A stretch of 64,000 bases of DNA from Candidatus Hydrogenedentota bacterium (GTDB lineage: Bacteria > Hydrogenedentota > Hydrogenedentia > Hydrogenedentales > JAEUWI01), in contig JAEUWI010000036.1 in assembly GCA_016791475.1 (NCBI GenBank), positions 1 through 64,000 of the forward strand, given 5' to 3'. This document shows, one piece after another, positions 10,210 to 18,251 of this stretch. The position numbers and the translations under genes are program-made. The stretch's first letter is position 1. The number at the start of each line of letters is the position of its first letter. The notes beneath the pieces are model-generated. The model was not told the DNA's origin, did no database searches, and worked only from the letters and a program-made list of their open reading frames with translations.

Positions 10210-11127
10210 ATGTCTTATCCCATACCCGAACCCGTGGAGCAGGTGGATCGCCCCCGGGGCGCCCTGCGTGTCCGCCCACGCTCCCAAGGCAACTACATCC
10301 AGCACTGCAATGTCGTCTATGCCGAAACCCATGGCCTGGGGCTCGTCATGGATATCTTCGAGCCAGCCCAATCGCCCAATGGCCTCGCAATCGTGGATGT
10401 GATCTCCGGCGCCTGGCATTCGGATCGCGTTCGGATGAACGAACACATTGGCCTGGGGGCGATTGATGCCTTCTGCGAGGCGGGCTTTACCGTTCTTGCG
10501 GTGGCGCCGGGCTCGGCGAGCCTCTTCAACGCCGCACGCATGGTGAAACACCTCCATGCCGCCATACGCTTTGCGAAAAATCACGCCGCGACCTGGAAAG
10601 TGGACCCTGATCGGCTCGGCATTTTTGGGGTCTCCGCCGGCGGGCATCTCGCCGCGTTAACCGCCCTGGCCCCGGAGCCCGCCGACCCACGCGCGCGCCT
10701 GCCCTGGTACAAGCACGACACGAGCATCGCAGCGGCGGGGTTGTTCTTCCCGCCGGCGGATTTGCTGGAATATTGGGCCGGGCCTTTTGATTTTCGCCGG
10801 GATTCGGAACCCACCCTCGCGCGGATGCTGTTCGAGGAGGGTATGGGCGAACAATCGGATGCCGAAATCGCCTCTGCCGCACGGGCCATTTCTCCGCTGC
10901 ACCAGATTCAGGGAGGTCATCCCCCCTTCCTCGTGGCACACGCCACGGGCGACAACATAGTTCCATACAGCCAGTCCAGACGCTTCGTGGCAGCCCTGAC
11001 GGCGGCGGGCGTGGAGGCCACGCTCCTTACCCATGATGGCGACGGCCACCCCTGGCGCGGCGTGGACCGGGAGTGCAACCAGATGGCGGCCTGGTTTGCG
11101 GAAATGCTGAGCACCCGGAGTGATTGA
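10210..11127 (+). CDS. Alpha/beta hydrolase (esterase, BD-FAE/acetyl-esterase type)
   Basis: A 305-residue cytoplasmic hydrolase. The nucleophile elbow GVSAG places Ser at 142; Asp248 (TGD) and His280 (DGDGH) are in the right order for the catalytic triad. Carboxyl-ester or acetylated-sugar esterase activity is the family expectation, and the carbohydrate-active neighbours are consistent with a de-esterification role. The start at 10210 has GAAGGA eleven bases upstream. No signal peptide is visible. Confidence 0.8.
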   Translation: MSYPIPEPVEQVDRPRGALRVRPRSQGNYIQHCNVVYAETHGLGLVMDIFEPAQSPNGLAIVDVISGAWHSDRVRMNEHIGLGAIDAFCEAGFTVLAVAPGSASLFNAARMVKHLHAAIRFAKNHAATWKVDPDRLGIFGVSAGGHLAALTALAPEPADPRARLPWYKHDTSIAAAGLFFPPADLLEYWAGPFDFRRDSEPTLARMLFEEGMGEQSDAEIASAARAISPLHQIQGGHPPFLVAHATGDNIVPYSQSRRFVAALTAAGVEATLLTHDGDGHPWRGVDRECNQMAAWFAEMLSTRSD

Positions 11128-11319
11128 GTTCCCGGCCTGCCGCACACGTCCGAGGGCGCCGGCTGAATACAAGGGTAGTGATTCGCGGAAGAAAGGAAAA
11201 GTGTGCATTTTCCCAGAATCATTGCTATCGTAAAGAGATATGAACGGTATAGAGGCAGCAACGCCCCGATTGGGATCGTTCCCGGTGAGGCGACGCTCAA
11301 CGATGAGGATAAACAAATC

Positions 11320-11964
11320 ATGAAAAGCTGGTACGGAATCGGTGTGTTCTGCATGGGCGTGGCTATCGCTGTTTCAGCCGGCGCCAAGGAAGAAGCGGCG
11401 GCAACGCCCGAAACCGCCGCCGCGCGCGTGGGCGACGCCTACACCCTGGGCACCTGCCCGGTCTCGGGCGAAAAGCTCGGCTCCATGGGCGACGCGGTGG
11501 TGCTCATTCAGGACGGCAAGGAAGTCCGCCTCTGCTGCGAAGGCTGCAAGAAGAAGTTTGATGCCAACGCCGAGGCCATGGTGAAGGAAATCGATGCGAA
11601 ACTGATTGCGGATCAGGAAAGCCACTATCCCACGAAGACCTGCATCAACTCCGGTGCGGAGCTGAAGGACGGTGGCGTCTCTTTCGTGGTGGGCAACCGC
11701 CTCGTGAAAACCTGCTGCGCCAAGTGCGAAGAGAAGGTGAAGGCCGACCCGGCCGCTTTCCTGGCCAAGCTGGACCAGCAGGTGATTGACGCGCAGAAGG
11801 CCGACTACAAGGCGACCGCCTGCCCCATCTCCGGCAAGCCCCTGGGCGATGCGCCGGTGGAAATGGTCGTGGCCAATCGCCTCGTGAAGCTCTGCTGCGA
11901 AGGCTGCAAGAAGGGCGTGGACAAAGACCCCACCGCCGCCATCAGCAAGATTGAAGGCAAATAA
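11320..11964 (+). CDS. Exported protein with three TRASH/YHS-like Cys repeats
   Basis: A 214-residue protein with a signal peptide (about 1-22) and three tandem units of about 60 residues. Each unit has one Cys in a C-x-x-SG motif, then a CC-x-x-C motif: Cys46/72/73/76, Cys108/132/133/136 and Cys168/192/193/196. TRASH and YHS domains bind heavy metals through similar Cys patterns, so metal binding or metallochaperone function is inferred. Units 1 and 3 share CCEGCKKG/K; unit 2 starts CINSG. GAGGAT precedes the ATG at 11320. A strong terminator follows. Confidence 0.75.
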   Translation: MKSWYGIGVFCMGVAIAVSAGAKEEAAATPETAAARVGDAYTLGTCPVSGEKLGSMGDAVVLIQDGKEVRLCCEGCKKKFDANAEAMVKEIDAKLIADQESHYPTKTCINSGAELKDGGVSFVVGNRLVKTCCAKCEEKVKADPAAFLAKLDQQVIDAQKADYKATACPISGKPLGDAPVEMVVANRLVKLCCEGCKKGVDKDPTAAISKIEGK

Positions 11965-11983
11965 GATATTCGATTGAATCGAG

Positions 11984-12014
11984 GCCCGCCCCCTCCTGGG
12001 GGCGGGCTTTTTTT
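11984..12014 (+). terminator. Rho-independent terminator of the triple-Cys-repeat gene
   Basis: GCCCGCCCCC and GGGGGCGGGC arms with a four-base loop, followed by seven T residues, 20 bp after the stop codon. Confidence 0.9.
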
Positions 12015-12131
12015 GTGCCAGGAGGTGGGCGGGCCTGGTCGTATGAGTTGTATGGGATTGGGGCGTGTGCGTTATCACCCAATCGGTAAAGGCCATCGGC
12101 CCTGATTGTCCTATCCGACCAATGCCCTCCC

Positions 12132-12177
12132 CAAAAAAAGAACGACCGCCGCGGTCGCACTCGCAACCGCGGCGGTC
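12132..12177 (-). terminator. Rho-independent terminator of the beta-propeller gene
   Basis: Arms at 12144-12155 and 12166-12177 (GACCGCCGCGGT and its complement) are followed on the minus strand by a run of seven T (A-run at 12133-12139). It lies 20 bp past the stop of the minus-strand gene. Confidence 0.88.
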
Positions 12178-12196
12178 TGTCAGGCATGCATTTCGA

Positions 12197-14953
12197 TTAC
12201 AGCGGCAGGGTCACCAGACCGTAGTAGCCCACGGGGAAATAGGCGTTTTCCTCGCCGAAGCGCACCTTCGACGGGTAGCCCGACACGGCCGTCAGGCTCA
12301 CCTGTGTTCCCACACCCTCACTGAATTCATACTGGGCGATGGCGCCGTAGCCCACGCTGAGGAACACGTCGTCGCCCTGAGCACCCAGCAGGGATCCGTA
12401 GTATCCGGGCAGTTCGACCATCTCACTCAAGGTCAGGACACCATCCGTGCCGACTATGGCCTGATACAGCCCGTAGGACGGCGAGTATACGTCGAAGTAC
12501 ACGCGATCGCCCGAGGCAATCGTATTGCTGGTGTAGGCGGGCACCTCCAGGCTGTCCAGGGGATCAACCGCCGTACCGCCGCTCCAACGGACCGTCTCCA
12601 GCGAGGATTCAACGCCGCCGTCGGGCGTCCACTGCTGGTCGCGAAGGGTGAGCACATCCGTGGCCGGATCATATTGCACAAAGTAGCCCGGCACGTTGGC
12701 CGCGGGACCGGCGGTGCCGTTGAGCACGTCGATCTCCTGGATATAACACGCCGCGAGAGGTCGGCCAAAGGGGAAGAAATCGAGAGATTCTTTGTTGCCC
12801 AGATAAAGCTTGTCGCCCACAACGTCAAGCGAGGTGATGTAGCTGTAGCCCAGCCCCACCGTGGACTCAAACGCTCCCGTTTCGAGGTTGATCAGCGCCA
12901 GTCCCTGCTGGGCGTTCCCGGTACCGAGCACGGAATCAAATTCACCCGCGTAACAGCGAAGGGCGAGGGTGTCGCCCAGCACGAAGCCGGTCTGGCCACC
13001 AAAGTTGTAGTAGGGCAGGCCGATGGCCACATCCTTCAGGGCATCCGTACCCGGTTCGGGAAGTCCGCCATCGTAGTAATACCCGTAGTAGAAGTAATAG
13101 GGCGTCACGTTGACCTTGATGACGTCGCCCGCCTCGGGATTCTCGGGCGAGCTCACGTCCACCAGGACGACTTCGTAGCCCGGTTCGACGTCCCACGCGG
13201 TCCCCACGAGGGCGACTCTGGATCCCGCCGGATAGGCACCCTGGAAGGCGCTGATATTCACAACTTCTTCGCCCAGGACAGCGCCATTCCCATCGACCGT
13301 ACGAATCAGGACCTGGCCTTCATCGTAGCGCTCGACAATCTCCACGCCTTCGCCGCCCGGCAGCTCAAGGTAATCCACCACGTTTTCCGCAATGGTAATG
13401 GACGAGTCCACCACGGGATTGTCCAGATCGCTCGCATCAATGCGGGCCACCTGTTCCGTCGTCACGCCAAAGTAATACGCCCCATATTCGAGGGAGCGAA
13501 GGATGGATCCGCTCAAATCCACGCTGCCGCGCAACTCGAGGTCGTCCTGCGTGTAGGAGACGAACTGCAGGCGCTCGAAGCCGCCCGACTCACCGCTCCA
13601 GCCCGAGAAGGGAACGATGATCACATCGTCGAGAATCGTCAGCGCCTTTACATCGCCATAGGCGTTGGACCAGGACCAGTCCTCGCCGAAGCTGACGCGG
13701 TCGCTCAGGGTCGGCGCGCCGTTGCCGGAAACGTCGAATATACTGACGCTGACGTGGCGGCCACCGGTGTCGTCGACACCCAGGGCGATGAGCCGATCAC
13801 CGCGCGGTTCAATGTGGGTCGAGTAACCGGGTACTTCCAGCGCGCCCAGGAGCGCGGGCGCCGCGGGATCGCTGAGATCGAGCACGAAAAGCGGATCCAC
13901 CACCAGATACGTCACCACGTAGGCGCGGGCGCCGTCAAATCGCGTCGCAAAAAGGGTCTCGCCCTCGGCGCCTTCGAGGGGCATCTCCGCAAGCTTCGGA
14001 AACCCTGCCTGATTCAGGTCGAAGGTCGTCACATAGACTTGATTCGTTTCCTGCCACGCCGAAGAAACCACCCGCAGGGCGCCGTTCCACTCGTCCAGCT
14101 TGAAGCGATCCCCCACATAGCCCCGGACACTCACCGCGCCCGCGTTGACCATGACACCGCCGGGATCGGTAATGTCCAGCACGGTAATATCCGTCTCGTT
14201 GTTCTGCCAGTCGGAACTGGCCACGAAGGCCCGCTGGGCGTTGACATGAACCACATAGCCCGATCCGTCGAAGTCGAGCGCATCCACCTGCGCCACATGG
14301 TCGGGGTCGCCCACGTCGATACTCGTCACCGTGGTGCCGTTCTCGCTGCCCGCGTCTTCCACGCCATAGTAATAGTAGTCGTAATGGGCCGTAACCGCAT
14401 AGAGGATGTTGCCCACCAGACGGCTGTCCACCAGATCGCCCTCAAAGTCCATGCTCGATCGGATGGCGGCCTCCGCCGGCGTGGCGACATCCACCACATA
14501 GAGACGGCTGCTCGCTTCGCGCTCGGGCGACACCGCAACGTCCTTCGCCGCAACATCGAGTCCGAAATAACCGTAGCCCGGATTGCCCACCAGCACGTAG
14601 GCCTGGCCATTCGCGAAATACAGGTCGCGCGGGTAGCCCGTCGTCGGTACCTGCGCCAGCAGTGCCTGGGATTCCAGATCCACGATGGTGAGACCGCGAT
14701 ACTGGTTCAGCACGTACAAAAGATTGTCAACGCGCCGGATCACATCCGGCTCCACCACTTCCCGCTCTTCCCCCCCGCCATTGTCCGTCCCGGGCGATTC
14801 GCCTTCGCCTTCACCCCCCTCGGCATCCCCGTCGAGCGCGCCGTTGCTGTTCACATCCGCGCTGGTAAAGGTTCTTACCTGCTCGATGATGGGACAGCCG
14901 GCAAGGGGCAGCAACAGCAGTATGAATATAAGCCAATGTCTCGCCCTGGTCAT
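12197..14953 (-). CDS. Secreted beta-propeller lipoprotein
   Basis: A 918-residue lipoprotein: hydrophobic signal followed by LAGC with Cys20 as the lipid site. Residues about 35-60 contain a Ca-binding-like DVNSNGALDGD stretch and a short GEGEGES linker. The rest is a long run of blade-like repeats with motifs such as LYVLNQYRGLTIVD, typical of the bacterial secreted beta-propeller family (Beta_propel). Function is probably surface binding; no catalytic motif was seen. GGAGGT ten bases before the ATG at 14953 decides the start over a codon at 14968. Divergent from nnrE. Confidence 0.8.
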   Translation of the reverse strand: MTRARHWLIFILLLLPLAGCPIIEQVRTFTSADVNSNGALDGDAEGGEGEGESPGTDNGGGEEREVVEPDVIRRVDNLLYVLNQYRGLTIVDLESQALLAQVPTTGYPRDLYFANGQAYVLVGNPGYGYFGLDVAAKDVAVSPEREASSRLYVVDVATPAEAAIRSSMDFEGDLVDSRLVGNILYAVTAHYDYYYYGVEDAGSENGTTVTSIDVGDPDHVAQVDALDFDGSGYVVHVNAQRAFVASSDWQNNETDITVLDITDPGGVMVNAGAVSVRGYVGDRFKLDEWNGALRVVSSAWQETNQVYVTTFDLNQAGFPKLAEMPLEGAEGETLFATRFDGARAYVVTYLVVDPLFVLDLSDPAAPALLGALEVPGYSTHIEPRGDRLIALGVDDTGGRHVSVSIFDVSGNGAPTLSDRVSFGEDWSWSNAYGDVKALTILDDVIIVPFSGWSGESGGFERLQFVSYTQDDLELRGSVDLSGSILRSLEYGAYYFGVTTEQVARIDASDLDNPVVDSSITIAENVVDYLELPGGEGVEIVERYDEGQVLIRTVDGNGAVLGEEVVNISAFQGAYPAGSRVALVGTAWDVEPGYEVVLVDVSSPENPEAGDVIKVNVTPYYFYYGYYYDGGLPEPGTDALKDVAIGLPYYNFGGQTGFVLGDTLALRCYAGEFDSVLGTGNAQQGLALINLETGAFESTVGLGYSYITSLDVVGDKLYLGNKESLDFFPFGRPLAACYIQEIDVLNGTAGPAANVPGYFVQYDPATDVLTLRDQQWTPDGGVESSLETVRWSGGTAVDPLDSLEVPAYTSNTIASGDRVYFDVYSPSYGLYQAIVGTDGVLTLSEMVELPGYYGSLLGAQGDDVFLSVGYGAIAQYEFSEGVGTQVSLTAVSGYPSKVRFGEENAYFPVGYYGLVTLPL

Positions 14954-15030
14954 GAGAAGTACCTCCATCCGGCGCCGGAGCGCGTGTATTGCAGTTCGCC
15001 CAAGGATTATTCTAGCACGCCCACGTTACA

Positions 15031-15083
15031 ATGGGACAGGGTAAAGTGTTACTCCCATAGTAACGGGTCCTGCTCACTTTACC
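15031..15083. promoter_or_regulatory. Nested inverted repeats in the divergent beta-propeller/nnrE region
   Basis: GGTAAAGTG (15040-15048) and CACTTTACC (15075-15083) form perfect 9-bp arms. Inside lie GTTAC (15048-15052) and GTAAC (15060-15064). A third pair, ATGGGA (15031-15036) and TCCCAT (15053-15058), would compete with the inner hairpin. It could be an operator for the divergent genes or a leader RNA structure of nnrE, 54 bp upstream of its ATG. Confidence 0.45.
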
Positions 15084-15136
15084 AACGGCCCCGGGAAATC
15101 GTTCCCGCCCGTACCGCGAAATTATGGAGACCTTGA

Positions 15137-15805
15137 ATGACGACGAAGATCCACCGCTATGTGAGCGCGGCGCAGATGAGGGAAGCGGACCGCCGATGCA
15201 TCGAAGAGATCGGGATTCCGGGCGCGGTCCTCATGAACAATGCCGGATCGGCAGTTTTTCGCCAGATCGCCGGGGGGCCGGTCGCTATCGTCTGCGGCAA
15301 GGGAAACAATGGGGGCGACGGCTACGTCGTGGCGCGCCTCGCCCACCTGGCCGGTATGAAGACGCGGGTCGTCGTACTCGCCCCCCGTGACGACATCACC
15401 GGCGACGCCCGCACCTTTCTGCGCGCCTACGAGCGCCTGGGCGGCGAAGTGACTTTTGAGGCGGAACCCGCCGGGGCGGCGGTGGCCGTAGCCGGACTTG
15501 CGGGCGCGGCCGTGCTGGTCGACGCGATTCTGGGCACGGGAATTGCCGGTACCGTCCGAGGGGTGGCCCGGGCCGCCATCGAGGCCTGGCCCGAGGGCCG
15601 CACCATCGCCGTGGACCTGCCCTCCGGCATGGACGCCGACACGGGCGAAGCCTGCGGGGCGTGTATTCGCGCCGATTGCACCGTGACCTTTCAATTTCCC
15701 AAGCTGGGCTTCAAGAACCCCGCCGCGAGACGCTGGCTTGGCGAACTCATCATCGCCGATATCGGCATCCCCGAATCCTGTGCCGACGCCCCGGAACCCG
15801 GATGA
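15137..15805 (+). CDS. nnrE: NAD(P)H-hydrate epimerase
   Basis: A 222-residue YjeF N-terminal-domain enzyme that interconverts the R and S epimers of hydrated NAD(P)H so the dehydratase can repair them. Diagnostic motifs are GKGNNGGDG at 54-62, a DAILGTG segment near 130-136 and LPSGMDADTG near 160. Length suits the stand-alone epimerase; the ADP/ATP-dependent dehydratase domain (NnrD) that is often fused is absent and not encoded next door. GGAG lies in the twelve bases before the ATG. YggT and pcm genes follow on the same strand. Confidence 0.92.
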   Translation: MTTKIHRYVSAAQMREADRRCIEEIGIPGAVLMNNAGSAVFRQIAGGPVAIVCGKGNNGGDGYVVARLAHLAGMKTRVVVLAPRDDITGDARTFLRAYERLGGEVTFEAEPAGAAVAVAGLAGAAVLVDAILGTGIAGTVRGVARAAIEAWPEGRTIAVDLPSGMDADTGEACGACIRADCTVTFQFPKLGFKNPAARRWLGELIIADIGIPESCADAPEPG

Positions 15806-15896
15806 AAATCACGGCCTTTCTGTGGCATGATGGGGTGGTAGGTGATGCCCCATTTAACAGGGGGCGCGCCGGCAACCCAAGGAGTGCCCTCGCGAA

Positions 15897-16148
15897 ATGA
15901 TCAGCGTTTCTCTTTCCATCATCTATTGTGGACTCACGTTGTACATGATGGCGATATTGCTGCGCTGGCTGGGCCCCTGGCTGGAACTGGAATTCCACGG
16001 GCCTTTCCTCGGCCTGTTGCCCAAGGCGACCGACCCGCTGGTGGACTTCATGAAGCGGGTTCTCCCCAATATGGGCCCCATGGACTTCTCGCCCATGGCG
16101 GCCGTCATGTGTGTCTACATTGTCCGGCTGATTCTCGTCCGGCAATAA
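15897..16148 (+). CDS. YggT-family small membrane protein
   Basis: An 83-residue protein with two hydrophobic helices separated by a short loop containing FLGLLPKATDPLVDFMKR, the pattern of the YggT family (one repeat). The role of the family is not settled; links to osmotic tolerance and cell-division or photosystem assembly have been reported for relatives. AAGGAG lies 13 bases before the ATG. It is between nnrE (91 bp upstream) and pcm (20 bp downstream), probably one operon. Confidence 0.8.
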   Translation: MISVSLSIIYCGLTLYMMAILLRWLGPWLELEFHGPFLGLLPKATDPLVDFMKRVLPNMGPMDFSPMAAVMCVYIVRLILVRQ

Positions 16149-16168
16149 CCCATCTGGAGCTGTTCCCC

Positions 16169-16846
16169 ATGGACAGCAGGCGCGAAGAGCGGGACAGGAT
16201 GGTGGCGACACAACTCGCTTCCCGGGGGATTGCTTCCCCGGCGGTCCTCAACGCCATGGCCTCCGTGCCCCGACACCGCTTCGTGCCGGTGGATTGCGAA
16301 CATCTGGCCTATGAAGACCGCCCCCTGCCCATCGGTCTGGGCCAGACCATTTCCCAACCCTACATGGTGGCCTGCATGACCGAGCTCCTGGCCCTGGCCC
16401 CCGCGGATCGGGTACTGGAAATCGGCACGGGCTCCGGCTATCAGACCGCCGTGCTGGCGCGACTTTGCGCCCAAGTGGTCACGGTGGAGCGACACCCGGA
16501 ACTCCAGGAACGGGCGAAGGTTCAATTGGGCCGCCTGGGTTACGACAACATCCGCTACGTCACGGGGGACGGAACGCTGGGATGGCCCGACGAAGCCCCC
16601 TACGACGCCGTTCTTGTCACGGCGGGCAGCCCGCGAATTCCAAGTGCCCTTCTGGAACAACTGGGCGATGGGGGCCGGCTCGTGTGCCCCGTGGGTGAAC
16701 GAACCCGACAGCGGCTCGAATTGGTCACCCGGCAGGGAAACACGCTGATCCCGGAAGTATACACGGAATGTATCTTCGTTCCATTAATGGGCCAGGATGG
16801 CTGGCCCCCGGACGGGGATTGTGCGCGCTTCCCTGCGGGGACATGA
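16169..16846 (+). CDS. pcm: Protein-L-isoaspartate O-methyltransferase
   Basis: A 225-residue SAM-dependent methyltransferase that initiates repair of isoaspartyl residues in aged proteins. The substrate-side motif GLGQTISQPYMV is at 56-67 and SAM motif I, EIGTGSG, at 84-90; VLVTAG near 150 is the post-II motif. Length and motif order match bacterial Pcm. The ATG at 16169 follows a CTGGAGC ribosome site and sits 20 bp after the YggT stop. Codons further upstream in frame overlap YggT and are rejected. Confidence 0.93.
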   Translation: MDSRREERDRMVATQLASRGIASPAVLNAMASVPRHRFVPVDCEHLAYEDRPLPIGLGQTISQPYMVACMTELLALAPADRVLEIGTGSGYQTAVLARLCAQVVTVERHPELQERAKVQLGRLGYDNIRYVTGDGTLGWPDEAPYDAVLVTAGSPRIPSALLEQLGDGGRLVCPVGERTRQRLELVTRQGNTLIPEVYTECIFVPLMGQDGWPPDGDCARFPAGT

Positions 16847-16903
16847 ATTTCAGAGGGAAAGTTTCAGGTACGAACCCGCGGGGGCCGACCCGATGGGTCT
16901 ACT

Positions 16904-17320
16904 TCATTCACCGGCCATGTCGTAGGGCAGGGCGCCGGAATCGATCGCGTCCTTGACGTCCTTACGCACGTCGGTCGCGGAGATCCCGCTGGCGATGCAC
17001 TCGGCCACCGCATCCCGAAGGTGCATGCGAACCATATCCTGAACACTCGCCTTGCAAAGCCCGGCGGCCTTCTCGGAAATGGTAACGCCCACGCCCCGGC
17101 GCGTGTGAACCAACTGCATCAGCTCGAGGTCGCGGTAGGCTTTCGTCACCGTGTTCGGGTTGATCTGCAGCATGCTCGACATATCGCGTACGGACGGAAG
17201 GGTATCACCGGCAACCAGCTTGCCCGAGGCAATGGCGAAACGCACCAGATTTTCAATCTGCACGTACACCGCGATCGGGCTATCAAGATTGATACTGTAC
17301 TTCAGGTTCTTCTTAGCCAT
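16904..17320 (-). CDS. GntR-family transcriptional regulator (YtrA type)
   Basis: A 138-residue regulator. Residues about 13-80 form the GntR winged helix-turn-helix, with the hallmark LPSVRDMSSMLQINPNTVTKA segment in two parts (LPSVRD; NPNTVTKAYRDLE). The short helical C-terminus of about 55 residues fits the YtrA subfamily. Such regulators usually sit with ABC transporter genes; none is present, so the target is unknown. AAGGAG stands nine bases before the ATG. A dyad in its upstream DNA could be its own operator. Confidence 0.88.
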   Translation of the reverse strand: MAKKNLKYSINLDSPIAVYVQIENLVRFAIASGKLVAGDTLPSVRDMSSMLQINPNTVTKAYRDLELMQLVHTRRGVGVTISEKAAGLCKASVQDMVRMHLRDAVAECIASGISATDVRKDVKDAIDSGALPYDMAGE

Positions 17321-17448
17321 ATCAATACTCCTTTATGTGGCTAACTTGGGGTAGCATTCGCGGACTACTCAATCGCGAACACGCGGCCTGTTGAGGCCAA
17401 ACTATCGACACGCCCCCCGAAATGCGCAAAGGGATTATTCGTTATTGC

Positions 17449-17478
17449 TGACCCACAATACTACATCACCTTGGGTCA
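17449..17478. promoter_or_regulatory. Dyad upstream of the GntR-type regulator gene
   Basis: TGACCCA (17449-17455) and TGGGTCA (17472-17478) are perfect 7-bp arms with a 16-bp spacer, 129 bp before the regulator's start codon. Autoregulation is common for this family. The match to an operator is inference. Confidence 0.3.
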
Positions 17479-17514
17479 ATTCAACCTTTTTAATCAAGAT
17501 TCCCCTTAAATCCC

Positions 17515-18213
17515 TTATTCTGGACGAAGAAACTTGGGATTATCGCCGGATATAACAACACAAATCTCACCTTTTACCTTTTTTTCCGCAAATTGCGCCG
17601 CAAGCTCGCCCAGATAACCACGCTCGACCCGCTCAAATTTCTTCGTCAGTTCAATGCACACCGCCGCCATCCGCTCCCCAAGTACCGCGTGGGCATCCGC
17701 CAGCAACTGGCCGATTCGAAAGGGCGATTCGTAGATCACCATCGTGTGGGGGCGATCGGCGTCCTCCTGGATCCAGCGCTGCCGCGCACCGCTCTTACGG
17801 GGCGGAAATCCCTTGAACGTGAAACTCGCGGTGGAAAGGCCCGATGCCAGCAGCGCCGTCGTCACCGCGGTCGGCCCCGGAAGGATTTCAACCTCGTGGC
17901 CCGCTTCGCGGCAATCGCGGATAATGCGATACCCCGGATCGCTGACGCCCGGACAACCGCCGTCGCTGCACAGACCAACCTTTAGACCCTCGTTAAGCAG
18001 CCCCAGGATTCGCCTGCCCGCCTGCTCTTCGTTGTGCTCGTGGTAGCTGAAGGTCGTGCGCGGACGCTCGATTTCGTAGCGCTCCAGCAGACGCTGGGTC
18101 ATGCGCGTGTCTTCGCAGGCCAGCGCGTCCACCTCTCCCAGTACGCGGTGAGCGCGGTACGACAGGTCCTCAAGATTGCCGATCGGCGTGGCTATGACAA
18201 ATAAAGTTCCGAT
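17515..18213 (-). CDS. rsmI: 16S rRNA (cytidine-1402-2'-O)-methyltransferase with apparent ATC start
   Basis: RsmI methylates the ribose of C1402 in 16S rRNA. The reading frame encodes the family N-terminus GTLFVIATPIGNLEDLS, then ACEDTR, SDGGCPGVSDPG and LPGPTA, the SAM-binding tetrapyrrole-methylase motifs. No ATG, GTG or TTG precedes this N-terminus: a stop codon lies three codons before an ATC at 18213-18211. AGGTGA (18220-18225) is six bases from that ATC. The first ordinary start, GTG at 18132, would delete the first motif. At 232 residues it is shorter than many RsmI proteins and lacks much of the C-terminal tail. It follows the GHMP kinase by 38 bp. Confidence 0.88.
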   Translation of the reverse strand: MGTLFVIATPIGNLEDLSYRAHRVLGEVDALACEDTRMTQRLLERYEIERPRTTFSYHEHNEEQAGRRILGLLNEGLKVGLCSDGGCPGVSDPGYRIIRDCREAGHEVEILPGPTAVTTALLASGLSTASFTFKGFPPRKSGARQRWIQEDADRPHTMVIYESPFRIGQLLADAHAVLGERMAAVCIELTKKFERVERGYLGELAAQFAEKKVKGEICVVISGDNPKFLRPE

Positions 18214-18251
18214 AGTGCTTCACCTGCAGGCGGCATAGGGGCCGCCGGGTT

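Noticed and set aside
12065-15136. 1023-codon plus-strand open frame opposite the beta-propeller gene
   Set aside because: The minus-strand protein has a lipobox, ribosome site and terminator; the plus-strand frame has none and spans two terminators and the divergent promoter region.
18132-18134. GTG at 18132 as the start of rsmI
   Set aside because: It would discard the conserved TPIGNLEDL segment encoded in frame just upstream.
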